Shown one piece after another: positions 25,145 to 36,509 of a DNA stretch of 64,000 nucleotides (position 1 is its first letter; the number at the start of each line of letters is the position of its first letter). This stretch comes from Nitrosomonas sp. Nm51 (lineage in GTDB: Bacteria; Pseudomonadota; Gammaproteobacteria; Burkholderiales; Nitrosomonadaceae), in the NCBI RefSeq assembly GCF_900111165.1, contig NZ_FOGH01000002.1, forward strand, positions 124,001 to 188,000, given 5' to 3'. The notes beneath the pieces are model-generated. The model searched no databases and was not told the origin of the DNA. It was given only the letters and a program-made list of their open reading frames with translations. The translations under genes were made by a program, and so were the position numbers.

Positions 25145-27025
25145 GTGTTTAACTTTGTCAGTCGCAAAAAACGAATTGTTCAGATAGTGCTTTTATTGGC
25201 TGTATTGCCATTCATGTTCTGGGGCGTTCAGTCTTATCGCAGTGACAGCCAAGAAGGGTATGTCGCTATTGTTGAAGGAGAGGAAATTCAGCGTCGTGAA
25301 TTTGAACAGGCGCTGCGCGATCATCAGGCACGGCTGCGCGCCATGTTTGGTGGCAATTTTGACAGTGCGATGCTTGATAGTTACGAGGTGAGAGATTCTG
25401 TGCTTGAACGACTGATTCAGCAGCGTTTATTGTTTCTCGAGGCGATCAGTAATGGCTTTGCCGTCATGGATTCACAAATCGTCACCGAGATCAGCCAAAT
25501 TCCGGAATTTCATCTGGATAATAAATTTTCAAAAAAACAATATGAAAATTTTTTGCGTAACGAAGGTTTGAGCCCTGTTGCATTTGAGTCGCGGGTGCGC
25601 CAGGAACTGTTATTAAGACAATTACTCGATGGTTATAGTGAATATGGTTTTATTTCTGATACGGTTGCCGACAGGGTTATCTATTTGAGTGAGGTGCAAC
25701 GTGAAATCAGTCAGGCTCAAATCAAGCCAGGAGATTATTTGTCGCAGATTGAACCCGCTGAGGATGAAATTGGAGTCTACTATGATGCGCATCAGTCTGA
25801 ATTTTTTCTGCCGGAGCGCGTGCGTGTTGAGTATCTGGTATTGTCACTGGAGACGCTGGCAGAAAATGAACCTGTGAGTGATGAGGCAATTCAGGCTTAT
25901 TACGAAGATCATCCCAATGAATTCGGCCAGCCGGAAGAGCGGCGCGCGAGCCATATATTAATTACTGCGGCGGCGACTGCTGAAGAAGATGAAAAAATGT
26001 TCGCGCGTGAGAAGGCAGAAGATATTCTGGAACAGGTGCTGCAAAATCCGCAACAGTTTTCTGAACTCGCGGCGGAGTACTCGGATGACCCAGGGTCATC
26101 CAGCCGTGGCGGCGATCTGGGTTTTTTTGGGCGCGGCGCCATGGTCAAAGAATTTGAAGACGAAATTTTTCAAATGGAGCCGGATGAGATTCGCGGCCTC
26201 GTCCAGACTGATTTTGGTTTTCATATAATTCAGTTGACTGAAATCAAAGAAGCAAAAATTGCGGACCTGGCAGATGTCAAAAAGCAAATTGAGGAAATAC
26301 TAAAGTTACAGATGGCCAGTGATATGTTTGGTGAAGCCGCCGAGGATTTTAGCAATACTGTCTATGAACAAAGTGACAGTCTTTTGCCTGCAGCCGATAA
26401 ATTTCAATTGAAAATACAAGAAACCGGCTGGATCAATCGAAATTCAGATGAGCCGTCAGTACTAGCAGATCCATCCATGATGAATGCGATTTTCTCTGAT
26501 GAGGCAATAGTGGATAAACGCAACACCGAGGCGGTCGAAGTAATGCCGGACACGCTCGTATCTGCGCGCGTTTTGGAGCATCGCCAGGCAACAGCCCAGT
26601 CCTTATCGGTTGTTCGCGATGAAATTGTTGAACGGCTTAAACGGCTGTTTGCTGAAGAAAAGGCTGTTGAAGAAGGTCGCGAATTACTGGCAAGTTTGCA
26701 GAATGGTGCGGAAGATACAGTTGCCTGGAGCGAACCAAAACAGGTGTCTTATATGCAGCCAGATGGTTTGAACCAAGAAGTGTTGCGTGCGATATTTAAA
26801 GCAGATACTGACAGTATGCCTGCGTACACAGGTGTTGAAAATATGCAGGGTGGGTATACTCTGATACGTATCAATCAAGTCATTAAGCCTGAAGCAATCG
26901 ATGAAGAAAAACAAATAAACTTCAGCAAACAGTTACAGCAAATGAAAACCCAAGAGGAAATGTCTGCGTATCTGGATGGTATCAGGCAGCGATATGATGT
27001 TACGGTCAGGCGTGACAGCTATTAG
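25145..27025 (+). CDS. ppiD: PpiD-type peptidylprolyl isomerase / periplasmic chaperone
   Basis: A 626-residue inner-membrane-anchored periplasmic folding factor starting at GTG. A single membrane segment lies near residues 10-30 (VQIVLLLAVLPFMFWGVQ). The SurA-like N-terminal chaperone region follows (RLIQQRLLFLEAISNGF, QLLDGYSEYGF). One parvulin domain covers about residues 260-355: RRASHILITAAATAEE, DPGSSSRGGDLGFFGRGAMV and GLVQTDFGFHIIQLTE. This order is that of PpiD, which assists proteins leaving the Sec translocon. Family length is about 620. Isomerase activity of the parvulin domain cannot be judged from sequence alone. Confidence 0.92.
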   Translation: MFNFVSRKKRIVQIVLLLAVLPFMFWGVQSYRSDSQEGYVAIVEGEEIQRREFEQALRDHQARLRAMFGGNFDSAMLDSYEVRDSVLERLIQQRLLFLEAISNGFAVMDSQIVTEISQIPEFHLDNKFSKKQYENFLRNEGLSPVAFESRVRQELLLRQLLDGYSEYGFISDTVADRVIYLSEVQREISQAQIKPGDYLSQIEPAEDEIGVYYDAHQSEFFLPERVRVEYLVLSLETLAENEPVSDEAIQAYYEDHPNEFGQPEERRASHILITAAATAEEDEKMFAREKAEDILEQVLQNPQQFSELAAEYSDDPGSSSRGGDLGFFGRGAMVKEFEDEIFQMEPDEIRGLVQTDFGFHIIQLTEIKEAKIADLADVKKQIEEILKLQMASDMFGEAAEDFSNTVYEQSDSLLPAADKFQLKIQETGWINRNSDEPSVLADPSMMNAIFSDEAIVDKRNTEAVEVMPDTLVSARVLEHRQATAQSLSVVRDEIVERLKRLFAEEKAVEEGRELLASLQNGAEDTVAWSEPKQVSYMQPDGLNQEVLRAIFKADTDSMPAYTGVENMQGGYTLIRINQVIKPEAIDEEKQINFSKQLQQMKTQEEMSAYLDGIRQRYDVTVRRDSY

Positions 27026-27120
27026 TCATTTATTAGTATACTTTCGCAGCAGCTGTTGATTACAAGGCCTCGATTTTTCTTCAGGAGAAATCAATCATCG
27101 CTTTTTCTTGAGGTAAAGAA

Positions 27121-28089
27121 TTAGTGATTTCGAGTAACGGCAAAACTGGCCAGTTGCATAAGGCATTCCTTGTATTCGGATTCGGGTAAGCCAATTATGG
27201 CTGTAGTGGCGGTTTCTATTTCGGACATTGCGCACTTTTTGGCATAATCCAGCGCGGCTGTTTTCCTGATGACTTCCATAACGTGTTCGAAGCCGCCCGT
27301 CCCGCCAGCTTCGATTGCGTTGCGAATCAGATTGGCCTGTTCGGTGGTGCCTGTCTGCATGGCGTAAATGAGTGGCAGTGTCGGTTTTCCTTCAGACAAA
27401 TCGTCGCCCAGGTTCTTTCCGGTATCCTGGTTGTCGCCTGAATAATCCAGCACATCGTCAATGAGCTGAAATGCAGTACCCAGGTGCATGCCGTAAACGG
27501 CCATCGCTTCTTCCTGCTCTGGTGACGCATTACCCAGAATTGCACCCAGCCGGCTGGCTGCCTCAAACAGCTTTGCTGTTTTGAAGCGTATCACCTGTAG
27601 ATAATTTTCTTCATTGACATTCGGGTCGCGGCAGTTCAGCAATTGTAAAACTTCGCCTTCGGCAATTGTATTGGTGGCATCGGCCAGTACCTGCATCACA
27701 TCCATATTGTTGACTTCTACCATCATCTGAAAAGCGCGTGAATATAGAAAATCGCCAACCAATACGCTGGCAGCATTGCCAAACAGTGCATTGGCGGTTT
27801 CTTTGTTGCGGCGCATTTCGGATTCATCGACAACATCGTCGTGTAATAGCGTCGCTGTATGGATGAACTCTACAACCGCTGCCAGATTGTAATGAAATTT
27901 CCCTGTATAGCCAAAAGAACCTGCAGATAGAATGACTAAAGCAGGGCGCAGACGTTTGCCACCGCTGTTGATAATATATTCGCTGATCTGACGTATGAGG
28001 GCGACATGAGAGTGCAGTTTTTGCCGAATGACTTCATCTACTTTACCCATGTCTTGGGCAATTAAGCTCCTGATATGTTTTATTGACAC
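27121..28089 (-). CDS. ispB: Octaprenyl (polyprenyl) diphosphate synthase
   Basis: Trans-prenyltransferase of 322 residues making the long side chain of ubiquinone. The first aspartate-rich motif is TATLLHDDVVDESEMRR, the second QLIDDVLDYSGDNQDTGKN. GGKRLRPALVILSAG near the N-terminus binds isopentenyl diphosphate. It is transcribed away from rplU, the usual ispB/rplU divergent arrangement. Chain length cannot be fixed from sequence by eye; C40 is typical for this group. Confidence 0.95.
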   Translation of the reverse strand: MSIKHIRSLIAQDMGKVDEVIRQKLHSHVALIRQISEYIINSGGKRLRPALVILSAGSFGYTGKFHYNLAAVVEFIHTATLLHDDVVDESEMRRNKETANALFGNAASVLVGDFLYSRAFQMMVEVNNMDVMQVLADATNTIAEGEVLQLLNCRDPNVNEENYLQVIRFKTAKLFEAASRLGAILGNASPEQEEAMAVYGMHLGTAFQLIDDVLDYSGDNQDTGKNLGDDLSEGKPTLPLIYAMQTGTTEQANLIRNAIEAGGTGGFEHVMEVIRKTAALDYAKKCAMSEIETATTAIIGLPESEYKECLMQLASFAVTRNH

Positions 28090-28192
28090 GTTGTTACCTT
28101 GAAGAAAACGCTATGTTAGAAATGAGATACTTGTGTGTCAAGTTTAAAGACAAAACAATGTAAAATTACTCCACAAACGCGGACGGTTTGGG

Positions 28193-28198
28193 TATAAT
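28193..28198 (+). promoter_or_regulatory. Candidate -10 box for rplU-rpmA
   Basis: A perfect TATAAT lies 40 bp before the rplU start in the ispB-rplU divergent spacer. No good -35 box is visible at 16-18 bp upstream, so the call is tentative. Confidence 0.4.
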
Positions 28199-28237
28199 CA
28201 CCGGTTCTGTGTAAAGTCATGTGTGGAGTTTAATATT

Positions 28238-28549
28238 ATGTATGCGGTTATAAAGACCGGTGGCAAACAGTATCGTATCAAAATCGGAGAGAAGCTGAAA
28301 ATTGAGCGGCTTGATGCCGAGGAAGGCAGTGAGTTTGTCATAGACCAAGTATTAATGATCGTTGACGGTGATAACGTTTCGATGGGAAAACCTTTTGTAG
28401 AAGGTGCTAAGGTAAGTGCGACAGTACTGGAACAGGGCAGGCATGACAAAATCCGCATTTTTAAAATGCGCCGCCGCAAACATTATCAGAAACATCAGGG
28501 ACATCGACAAAATTATACCGAGATTCAGATTACTGGTATCTCTGGATAA
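28238..28549 (+). CDS. rplU: 50S ribosomal protein L21
   Basis: A 103-residue large-subunit protein starting [19 protein letters not shown], with the conserved C-terminal [20 protein letters not shown]. The ATG at 28238 is chosen from the family start; GTGGAG lies about ten bases upstream. rpmA follows after 20 bp, as in nearly all bacteria. Confidence 0.98.
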   Translation: MYAVIKTGGKQYRIKIGEKLKIERLDAEEGSEFVIDQVLMIVDGDNVSMGKPFVEGAKVSATVLEQGRHDKIRIFKMRRRKHYQKHQGHRQNYTEIQITGISG

Positions 28550-28569
28550 TTGTTTAGGAGTATTTAACA

Positions 28570-28827
28570 ATGGCACATAAAAAAGCAGGCGGCAGTTCAA
28601 GAAACGGACGTGATTCAGAATCGAAACGTCTGGGCGTAAAACGATTCGGCGGTGAGTTGATTCAGGCCGGTTCTATTATTGTCAGGCAGCGTGGCACGAA
28701 GTTTCATCCGGGAGAGAATGTGGGCTTGGGCAGGGATCATACCTTATTCGCCAAAGCAACAGGAAAAGTCAGCTTTGGTGTCAGAGGCGCATTAAAACGC
28801 AAGGTTGTTGATATTATTCCAGCATAA
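28570..28827 (+). CDS. rpmA: 50S ribosomal protein L27
   Basis: An 85-residue protein starting [20 protein letters not shown], whose N-terminus reaches the peptidyl transferase centre. [19 protein letters not shown] is the family signature. TTTAGGAG lies upstream of the ATG. A terminator follows, then obgE. Confidence 0.98.
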   Translation: MAHKKAGGSSRNGRDSESKRLGVKRFGGELIQAGSIIVRQRGTKFHPGENVGLGRDHTLFAKATGKVSFGVRGALKRKVVDIIPA

Positions 28828-28869
28828 AGACAATCAAAATTACAAGTATAAAGCTTAATTTTTCTTGTT

Positions 28870-28902
28870 AAAGCCCTGTCCATGTGATAGGGCTTTTTTA
28901 TT
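28870..28902 (+). terminator. Rho-independent terminator after rpmA
   Basis: AAAGCCCTGTC pairs with GATAGGGCTTT (one G-T pair) around a 5-nt loop, followed by a T-run. It would separate rplU-rpmA from obgE, at least partly. Confidence 0.85.
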
Positions 28903-28928
28903 TGTGGCTTTTCCAGTTCATCTTTTAG

Positions 28929-29975
<1,047 letters not shown>

Positions 29976-30012
29976 TCGGCATCATGATAAATCCGAGCAA
30001 CATTTATCAGCC

Positions 30013-31122
30013 ATGCTAAGAACAGCGCGCCGAATCGTCACCAAAGTCGGCAGCAGTCTTGTAACCAATCAGGGGCGGGGGCTTGATCATGCCGCATTAC
30101 GCGGCTGGGCTGAACAAATCGCCCAGCTCAAACTTATGGGCAAGGAAGTCGTGCTGGTTTCGTCGGGCGCGATTGCCGAAGGTATGCAGCGCCTGAGTTG
30201 GAATGAGCGGCCAACTGCATTATATGAGTTACAGGCTGCCGCAGCTGTTGGCCAAATGGGACTGGCGCAGGCGTATGCGGCCTGTTTTGATCATTACAAA
30301 TTAAAAACAGCGCAGATTCTGCTCACCCATGGCGATTTGTCCAATCGTGAACGTTATTTGAATGCCCGCTCTACACTGACGGCATTACTGAAACTCGATA
30401 TTATTCCCGTCATCAATGAAAACGATACCATAGTCACCGATGAAATCCGTTTTGGCGACAACGATACACTGGCGGCGCTGGTAACCAATTTGATTGAAGC
30501 GGATGCGCTTGTGATACTAACTGACCAAGCCGGATTGTATACCAGCGATCCGCGAAAAAATCATGACGCAGCTTTTCTGCCCGAGGCGAGCATAGCTGAT
30601 CCGGCGCTGTTGAAAATGGCCGGCGGCGTTGGCAGTAATATAGGCAGCGGCGGTATGTTCACCAAGGTTATGGCGGCCAAACGTGCAGCGCGCAGCGGGG
30701 CGCATACGATTATTGCTTCCGGCCGTGAAAAGGATGTACTGGTGCGTATGGCGCATGGTGAGGCTATCGGTACCCGCCTGTTGGCGACGATACCGGTTCT
30801 GGCTGCAAGAAAGCAATGGCTGGCCGATTATTTGCAGGTACGGGGTACGGTTACATTGGACCCGGGCGCGGTGAATGCGCTCGTAATCGATGGTAAAAGC
30901 TTATTGCCAATCGGCGTAACCGATGTTGTCGGCGATTTTGAGCGCGGTGAGGCTGTTGCGTGTGTAACCCCGGAAGGCAGGGAGATTGCGCGGGGTCTGA
31001 TCAATTATAATGCCGTGGAAACACGAAAAATTATAGGCAAGGCCAGTACGCATATCGCAGCCATACTGGGGTATGTGGACGAAGCGGAGTTGATTCATCG
31101 CAATAACCTGGCATTGCTTTAA
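30013..31122 (+). CDS. proB: Glutamate 5-kinase
   Basis: The first step of proline synthesis, phosphorylating glutamate. The amino-acid kinase domain begins [18 protein letters not shown] and includes [30 protein letters not shown] and [38 protein letters not shown] is the family signature. The C-terminal PUA domain covers about residues 280-360 ([20 protein letters not shown]). Length 369 is normal. Proline and the betaine genes in this window would both serve osmotic balance, but they are unlinked. Confidence 0.96.
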   Translation: MLRTARRIVTKVGSSLVTNQGRGLDHAALRGWAEQIAQLKLMGKEVVLVSSGAIAEGMQRLSWNERPTALYELQAAAAVGQMGLAQAYAACFDHYKLKTAQILLTHGDLSNRERYLNARSTLTALLKLDIIPVINENDTIVTDEIRFGDNDTLAALVTNLIEADALVILTDQAGLYTSDPRKNHDAAFLPEASIADPALLKMAGGVGSNIGSGGMFTKVMAAKRAARSGAHTIIASGREKDVLVRMAHGEAIGTRLLATIPVLAARKQWLADYLQVRGTVTLDPGAVNALVIDGKSLLPIGVTDVVGDFERGEAVACVTPEGREIARGLINYNAVETRKIIGKASTHIAAILGYVDEAELIHRNNLALL

Positions 31123-31152
31123 CCTAGAACCTCTATAAGGATTCTAGGTTAA
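31119..31152. terminator. Hairpin overlapping the proB stop codon
   Basis: TTAACCTAGAA (31119-31129) and its exact reverse complement (31142-31152) flank a 12-nt centre that can extend the stem. The left arm contains the proB TAA. Only a weak A/T run follows, so it may be a terminator or an mRNA 3'-end stabiliser. Confidence 0.55.
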
Positions 31153-31249
31153 AATACCTTTTGATGTAGAGAACAGAGCACGTAGTATAGTGTCGGCACA
31201 CAACCTGGACCACCTTGTCATAAAACGATTTATGGGAGTATCGCTCGCT

Positions 31250-31714
31250 ATGAGTATGAAAAAATGGACAGATGAAGAATTGATTTCAACACGTGACAAG
31301 CTTGAAGAATGGCGTGAGCGCTATCAAAAAGCGGGAAATAAAATGTGGCATTTTACCGCGTTTCTCGGTGCTTTTGCTGTTTCGACCGGTGTTGTTTTTA
31401 TTTTTTTTGATGGGGTTGATGTACTCAATGTACTATTAATCATTATGGGGTCGTTGACCTGTCTTGCCTGGTACAAGAGTGAGAGGCGCCGTCAGGATAA
31501 CTTGAATTTTCTCAATGAGATCAATAGAGAACTGAAACAACGCGCCAAAAAAGCAGCCAAGCCCAAAACAAAACAAGATAACATCGAGAAAAGTAACACG
31601 CAAAGTGAAACGGACCAAACCGTTCAGCACGAAACACAAAAAGCAGATATTAATTCCAGCAATACAGACGACAGCAGCTCCGGAGCTGACAAGGAAACAA
31701 AAAATCAAACTTGA
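31250..31714 (+). CDS. Two-helix membrane protein with charged C-terminal tail, unknown
   Basis: I do not recognise the family. From the ATG at 31250 it is 154 residues: a charged N-terminal segment (KKWTDEELISTRDKLEEWRE), two membrane helices (MWHFTAFLGAFAVSTGVVFI and VLNVLLIIMGSLTCLAWY), then a polar tail rich in Lys, Gln, Thr and Ser with no predicted fold. GGGAG lies 11 bases before the ATG. The frame is open back to a GTG at 31190, which I consider less likely. The next gene starts 5 bp after its stop, so the two are probably one transcript. Confidence 0.6.
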   Translation: MSMKKWTDEELISTRDKLEEWRERYQKAGNKMWHFTAFLGAFAVSTGVVFIFFDGVDVLNVLLIIMGSLTCLAWYKSERRRQDNLNFLNEINRELKQRAKKAAKPKTKQDNIEKSNTQSETDQTVQHETQKADINSSNTDDSSSGADKETKNQT

Positions 31715-31719
31715 AAACA

Positions 31720-32292
31720 ATGAAGAAATGGCTGAAAAACTTGTCCAGATTGTTTTCAAACCAACATACGCCGCACTGCAAAAACAAATCACAGTTACAA
31801 AGGAAACCCAACGGGGATGCTCAGCTGCAACCCTGCACTGAATTGAGCGAAGACAATAAAAAGTTGTTTACAGCATTGCATCAGTTCATCTGGATACAGG
31901 GTGATCCGCTGCCGCTCATTTTTGATGTGAATGCAAGCGTCTATACCGATCAGGGGATAACCGCGCATGCGCTCGGACAGCTTGCAACATGCGGATTAAT
32001 CAACTTCAATCCCTGTGGGTACGTTAAAAAAAAACTTGGCAAGCATACCCGGCTGTTTTACTGTGGAAGGCCAACCAAAATTGGTTTTCAACGTGACATG
32101 AATAATCAACTCGATCTGGGCTGTGTAATTTTGACTGAATATGGGAAAGCGCTGGTGTCAGCTCGGAATATCTCGAGAAACAAGGTCTTCTACGAATATG
32201 TGATCCGCCGTTGGTATCAATCCGGCTATCTGCTATCTTCGATACAGGTGGATCAAAAAAAACTTGCCAGGCCAGGAGGTGCTGACAATTAA
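31720..32292 (+). CDS. Conserved hypothetical protein (TIGR03899-like)
   Basis: A soluble protein of 190 residues starting MKKWLKNLSRLFSNQ. The central part reads PLPLIFDVNASVYTDQGITA, then LGQLATCGLINFNPCGYVKK and LDLGCVILTEYGKALVSA. This resembles uncharacterised proteobacterial proteins annotated as TIGR03899; the match is from memory and should be treated as tentative. It may bind a ligand or partner through the winged-helix-like ending. It begins just after the preceding membrane protein and ends before a palindromic hairpin shared with the convergent glycerate kinase gene. Confidence 0.55.
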   Translation: MKKWLKNLSRLFSNQHTPHCKNKSQLQRKPNGDAQLQPCTELSEDNKKLFTALHQFIWIQGDPLPLIFDVNASVYTDQGITAHALGQLATCGLINFNPCGYVKKKLGKHTRLFYCGRPTKIGFQRDMNNQLDLGCVILTEYGKALVSARNISRNKVFYEYVIRRWYQSGYLLSSIQVDQKKLARPGGADN

Positions 32293-32304
32293 TAAATTAT
32301 TTGT

Positions 32305-32338
32305 ATTGCCCCCTGAAATGGCGCCATTTCAGGGCAAT
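32305..32338. terminator. Near-perfect palindrome between convergent genes
   Basis: CTGAAATGGCGCCATTTCAG is a perfect 20-bp palindrome, extended on each side by ATTGCCC/GGCAAT with one bulged C. It lies 13 bp after one stop and 12 bp before the stop of the opposing gene, where a bidirectional terminator is expected. No strong T-run is present on either side. Confidence 0.6.
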
Positions 32339-32349
32339 CCGTAATTAAT

Positions 32350-33627
32350 TCATACTATCAGCATTACCCGGTAATCATTGACGTTAGTATAGGTAGGGCC
32401 TGTTATTACCAGATCGCCCAACCGTTCAAAAAAACAGTACGCATCATTATTGGCCAGCAATTGCCCGGCCTGGATTCCTTTATTTCGTGCTCTCGTTAGA
32501 GTATCTGGTATTATTAAGGCACCGGCATTGTTTTCAGAGCCATCCACACCGTCCGTATCGCATGCCAGCGCATAAACGCCATCCAGCCCATCAAGTTCTA
32601 TCAACAGTGACAGTAAAAACTCCGTATTACGACCGCCGCATCCGCCGCCTTTAACCGTAACGGTTGTTTCACCACCCGACAGCAATGCTATGGGCGGTTT
32701 CAATAAATCGGGATATCGATGGATTTCTTTGATAAAAGCCGCATAGACTTTTGCAACTTCGCGCGCTTCACCGGTCACCGCATCTCCGAGAATCAATGTA
32801 GTAAAATGTTGCTCCTGCAAATATTTCGTAGCCGCTGTCAGCGACTGATGAGCGCTGGCGATTACAATATTTTCGACATGTTTGAAGAACGCGGAACCGG
32901 GCTTGGGGGTCTCGTCCACTAGTTGCCGGTCTCCGGCAATCAATCGATGCCTGATACTGGGTGGCGCGTCAAGTTGATAGCGTTCCAGTACAGACAAGGC
33001 ATCGGAAAAATGCGTTGGATCCGGTGCGCAGGGTCCGGAAGCGATATGCGTTGGATCATCTCCGGTCACATCCGAAATCATTAGTGCCCGCACCGGTGCA
33101 CGAGAAGCGGCTGCGAGCCATCCGCCCTGTATACAGGATAGATGTTTACGTACCGCATTGATTTCCTGAATATTTGCGCCGCATCGCAGTAACTGTTGAG
33201 TAAGTTTCTGAAGATCTGCCAACGTAATATGTTCCGCGGGCAAGGGCAGCAAACTGGAGCCGCCGCCACTGAATAAACACAACAACAAGTCATCTTCAGT
33301 CAGCAGTCCAACCTGGTTCAGCATGGTTTGTGCGGCCTGCATCCCATTTTTATCCGGCACAGGATGGCCGGCCTCAACGAGTCTGATTCGGTGCATCGGC
33401 AATCCATGCCCATACCGTGTTACCGCTATTCCTTCAAGCGCTTTATTTTCAGGCCAGTTTTTTTCGACCGCCAAAGCCATGGCTGCCGAAGCTTTACCTG
33501 CGCCGACAACAAAAACACGTCCGGACACATGCGCCGGATCGGGCAAATAGCGCGGTACAATGCACGCTGGGTTGGCCGCCTCGACTGCTGCTCGAAAACT
33601 ATCCAGCAGACAGGTACGCAGATTCAT
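32350..33627 (-). CDS. Glycerate 2-kinase (MOFRL family)
   Basis: A 425-residue GckA/TtuD-type kinase phosphorylating D-glycerate, a step in glycolate and photorespiratory salvage. The N-terminal DUF4147 domain has [20 protein letters not shown] and [38 protein letters not shown] and the MOFRL ending [19 protein letters not shown] close it. Its ATG overlaps the uvrA stop by 4 bp (ATGA), so it is translated with uvrA. An upstream extension to 33714 lies within uvrA and is not favoured. Older annotation calls such proteins hydroxypyruvate reductase, which the fold does not support. Confidence 0.88.
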   Translation of the reverse strand: MNLRTCLLDSFRAAVEAANPACIVPRYLPDPAHVSGRVFVVGAGKASAAMALAVEKNWPENKALEGIAVTRYGHGLPMHRIRLVEAGHPVPDKNGMQAAQTMLNQVGLLTEDDLLLCLFSGGGSSLLPLPAEHITLADLQKLTQQLLRCGANIQEINAVRKHLSCIQGGWLAAASRAPVRALMISDVTGDDPTHIASGPCAPDPTHFSDALSVLERYQLDAPPSIRHRLIAGDRQLVDETPKPGSAFFKHVENIVIASAHQSLTAATKYLQEQHFTTLILGDAVTGEAREVAKVYAAFIKEIHRYPDLLKPPIALLSGGETTVTVKGGGCGGRNTEFLLSLLIELDGLDGVYALACDTDGVDGSENNAGALIIPDTLTRARNKGIQAGQLLANNDAYCFFERLGDLVITGPTYTNVNDYRVMLIV

Positions 33628-36443
33628 GGTTTCAATATTCTCTGCAAATAGCGTCCGGTATAACTGCTCTGTTGCATGGCGATTTCTTCGGGCGTTCCCT
33701 CGGCAACAATACATCCGCCTCCGTCACCGCCTTCGGGGCCCAGATCAATTATCCAGTCCGCCGTTTTAATGACATCGAGATTATGTTCGATGACAACTAC
33801 CGTGTTGCCGTGATCACGTAGTCTGTGCAACACTTTGAGTAACAAATCAATATCCTGGAAATGCAAACCGGTCGTCGGCTCATCCAGTATATACAGGGTA
33901 CGGCCGGTATCGCGTTTGGATAATTCCAATGATAATTTCACGCGTTGCGCTTCTCCGCCTGAGAGCGTTGTAGCAGACTGCCCCAGGGTAATGTAACCCA
34001 ATCCGACATCCAGCAACGTTTGCAGCTTGCGCGCAACAACCGGTACCGGATTGAAAAAATCAAACGCATTTTCTACAGTCATTTGTAGAATTTCACTGAT
34101 ATTCTTGTCTTTGTAGTGCACTTCCAGGGTTTCACGGTTATACCGTTTGCCATGGCAAACGTCACAGGTTACATAAATATCTGGCAAAAAATGCATTTCA
34201 ACCTTGATTACGCCATCACCCTGACAGGCCTCACAGCGCCCGCCCTTTACATTAAATGAAAAGCGGCCTGGCGCATAGCCGCGTTCTCGCGCCTGCGGCA
34301 CGCCGGCAAACAGCTCGCGGATCGGCGTGAACAGACCGGTATAAGTAGCAGGATTTGACCGCGGCGTACGTCCGATTGGACTTTGATCCATATTGATGAC
34401 CTTGTCGAAAAACTCCAGGCCCTCAATATGCTCAAAAGGCGCCGGCTCGGCAGTACTTGCATAGAGATGCTGCGACACGGCGCGATACAGTGTTTCATTG
34501 ATCAGCGTTGACTTTCCAGAGCCGGAAACACCCGTTACACAGACCAGTAAGCCAATAGGCAGTTTTAAGTGCAGGTTCTTCAAATTGTTGCCGGAAGCGC
34601 CATTGATGTATAACACTCTGTCCTTGCAGGGCTCTGTGCGGCAGGCCGGAATTTTAATCGATAATCTGCCGGCGAGGTAAGCGCCTGTCAGAGATTCGTT
34701 GTGTGTCTGGATGGCTTTCGGTTCACCATGTGCCACCACCTTGCCGCCGTGCTCTCCCGCACCCGGCCCCATATCGACGACATAATCGGCTAGTTGGATG
34801 GCATCTTCGTCGTGTTCCACGACGATGACGCTATTGCCCAGATCGCGCAAATGTTTGAGCGTATTGAGCAGGCGGTCGTTGTCACGTTGATGCAACCCGA
34901 TAGAAGGCTCGTCGAGAACATACATCACGCCAGTAAGACCCGAGCCAATCTGGCTGGCCAACCGGATACGCTGCGATTCACCACCGGATAATGTATCAGC
35001 GGAACGGTCCAGCGATAAATAATCCAAACCCACGTTATTCAGAAATTGCAGACGGCTGGAAATTTCCTTAATAATTCTTTCGGCAATCGATTGTTTGTAT
35101 CCGGGCATAATCAGTTGGTCAAAAAACGTTTTGGTTTGCTTGAGGGGCAGCGCACTGATTTCATAAATGGCTTTGTCATCGACCAGTACATGACGTGCCG
35201 CTGTGCATAGCCGGGTACCCAGACAATCCGGGCACGTTTGAGCGTTCAGATATTTACCGAGTTCTTCGCGCACCGTTTGTGATTCGGTTTCGCGGTAACG
35301 CCTGGCCAAGTTGGGGACGATACCCTCGAATACGTGTTTTTGCCGGTTTTTTTTGCCATTCTCATTAAGATATGTGAACTGTATCTTCTCCTGTCCGGAA
35401 CCGTGCAGAATAATCTCCTGAACCGCCGCATCCAGATTTTCAAAAGGTACCTCTATATCAAAGCCATAATGTTCGGCAAGATTGGTTAACAGCTGAAAAT
35501 AAAACTGGTTGCGCCTGTCCCAGTTTTTAACCGCGCCCGATGCCAATGACAAATGTGGAAATGCCACAACGCGCGCTGGATCGAAAAAAGTAATCTGGCC
35601 AAGGCCATCGCACCGCTGGCAGGCACCCAACGGATTGTTGAACGAGAATAACCTGGGCTCGAGCTCTGAAAGTGAATAACTGCAGACGGGACAGCTAAAT
35701 TTTGCAGAAAAAAGGTGGGTCTGACCGCTGTCCATTTCTACCGCCAATGCGCGCCCATCAGCATGACGCAGGGCTACTTCGAATGATTCTGCCAGTCGTT
35801 GCTTTGCATCCGGTGAAACTTTCAGGCGATCAATGACTATTTCCACGGTATGCTTTTTGTTTTTTTGCAGTTTGGGCAAATCATCGATATCGTGTATTTC
35901 ACCGTCGATACGCAAACGGATAAATCCTTGCGCGCATAACTCGTCAAATAAATCGGCTTGCTCCCCCTTGCGTTCCACAATCAGCGGCGAGAGTATCATC
36001 AGGCGAGTTCCGGCAGGTAACTCAAGCACATGATCGACCATTTGAGAAACGCTTTGCGCGGTCAACGTGATATGATGTGCCGGGCACTGCGGGTTGCCTA
36101 CGCGCGCATAAAGCAAACGTAAATAATCATGAATCTCCGTTACCGTCCCCACAGTGGAGCGCGGATTATGTGATGTAGCTTTTTGTTCGATAGCAATTGC
36201 AGGCGAGAGGCCCTCAATCGAGTCGACATCGGGTTTTTCCATCAGTTGCAGAAACTGCCTTGCATAAGCCGAAAGCGATTCCACATAGCGCCGTTGCCCC
36301 TCTGCATAAAGTGTATCGAATGCAAGCGAAGATTTTCCAGATCCGGAAAGTCCGGTTATCACGATAAGCTTGTTACGCGGCAGATCGAGATTGACATTCT
36401 TCAGATTATGGGTGCGCGCACCGCGGATTCTAATCAATTCCAT
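33624..36443 (-). CDS. uvrA: Excinuclease ABC subunit A
   Basis: DNA damage sensor of nucleotide excision repair, 939 residues, normal length. Two ABC ATPase modules: Walker [21 protein letters not shown] near residues 31-50 and [20 protein letters not shown] near 640. ABC signatures are [19 protein letters not shown] and [19 protein letters not shown]. The zinc fingers are [19 protein letters not shown] with CQRCDGLG, and [20 protein letters not shown] with [16 protein letters not shown]. The MFS transporter gene is divergent. Transcription continues into the glycerate kinase gene. Confidence 0.98.
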   Translation of the reverse strand: MELIRIRGARTHNLKNVNLDLPRNKLIVITGLSGSGKSSLAFDTLYAEGQRRYVESLSAYARQFLQLMEKPDVDSIEGLSPAIAIEQKATSHNPRSTVGTVTEIHDYLRLLYARVGNPQCPAHHITLTAQSVSQMVDHVLELPAGTRLMILSPLIVERKGEQADLFDELCAQGFIRLRIDGEIHDIDDLPKLQKNKKHTVEIVIDRLKVSPDAKQRLAESFEVALRHADGRALAVEMDSGQTHLFSAKFSCPVCSYSLSELEPRLFSFNNPLGACQRCDGLGQITFFDPARVVAFPHLSLASGAVKNWDRRNQFYFQLLTNLAEHYGFDIEVPFENLDAAVQEIILHGSGQEKIQFTYLNENGKKNRQKHVFEGIVPNLARRYRETESQTVREELGKYLNAQTCPDCLGTRLCTAARHVLVDDKAIYEISALPLKQTKTFFDQLIMPGYKQSIAERIIKEISSRLQFLNNVGLDYLSLDRSADTLSGGESQRIRLASQIGSGLTGVMYVLDEPSIGLHQRDNDRLLNTLKHLRDLGNSVIVVEHDEDAIQLADYVVDMGPGAGEHGGKVVAHGEPKAIQTHNESLTGAYLAGRLSIKIPACRTEPCKDRVLYINGASGNNLKNLHLKLPIGLLVCVTGVSGSGKSTLINETLYRAVSQHLYASTAEPAPFEHIEGLEFFDKVINMDQSPIGRTPRSNPATYTGLFTPIRELFAGVPQARERGYAPGRFSFNVKGGRCEACQGDGVIKVEMHFLPDIYVTCDVCHGKRYNRETLEVHYKDKNISEILQMTVENAFDFFNPVPVVARKLQTLLDVGLGYITLGQSATTLSGGEAQRVKLSLELSKRDTGRTLYILDEPTTGLHFQDIDLLLKVLHRLRDHGNTVVVIEHNLDVIKTADWIIDLGPEGGDGGGCIVAEGTPEEIAMQQSSYTGRYLQRILKP

Positions 36444-36509
36444 TGGCTATCTATGTACGAGTCAACCTGATAATATACCCAACTTTTTAGAAAATACATA
36501 ACCTGATTT

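Noticed and set aside
33417..33821. A 134-codon plus-strand frame across the uvrA/glycerate kinase junction
   Set aside because: Antisense to two confidently identified genes.
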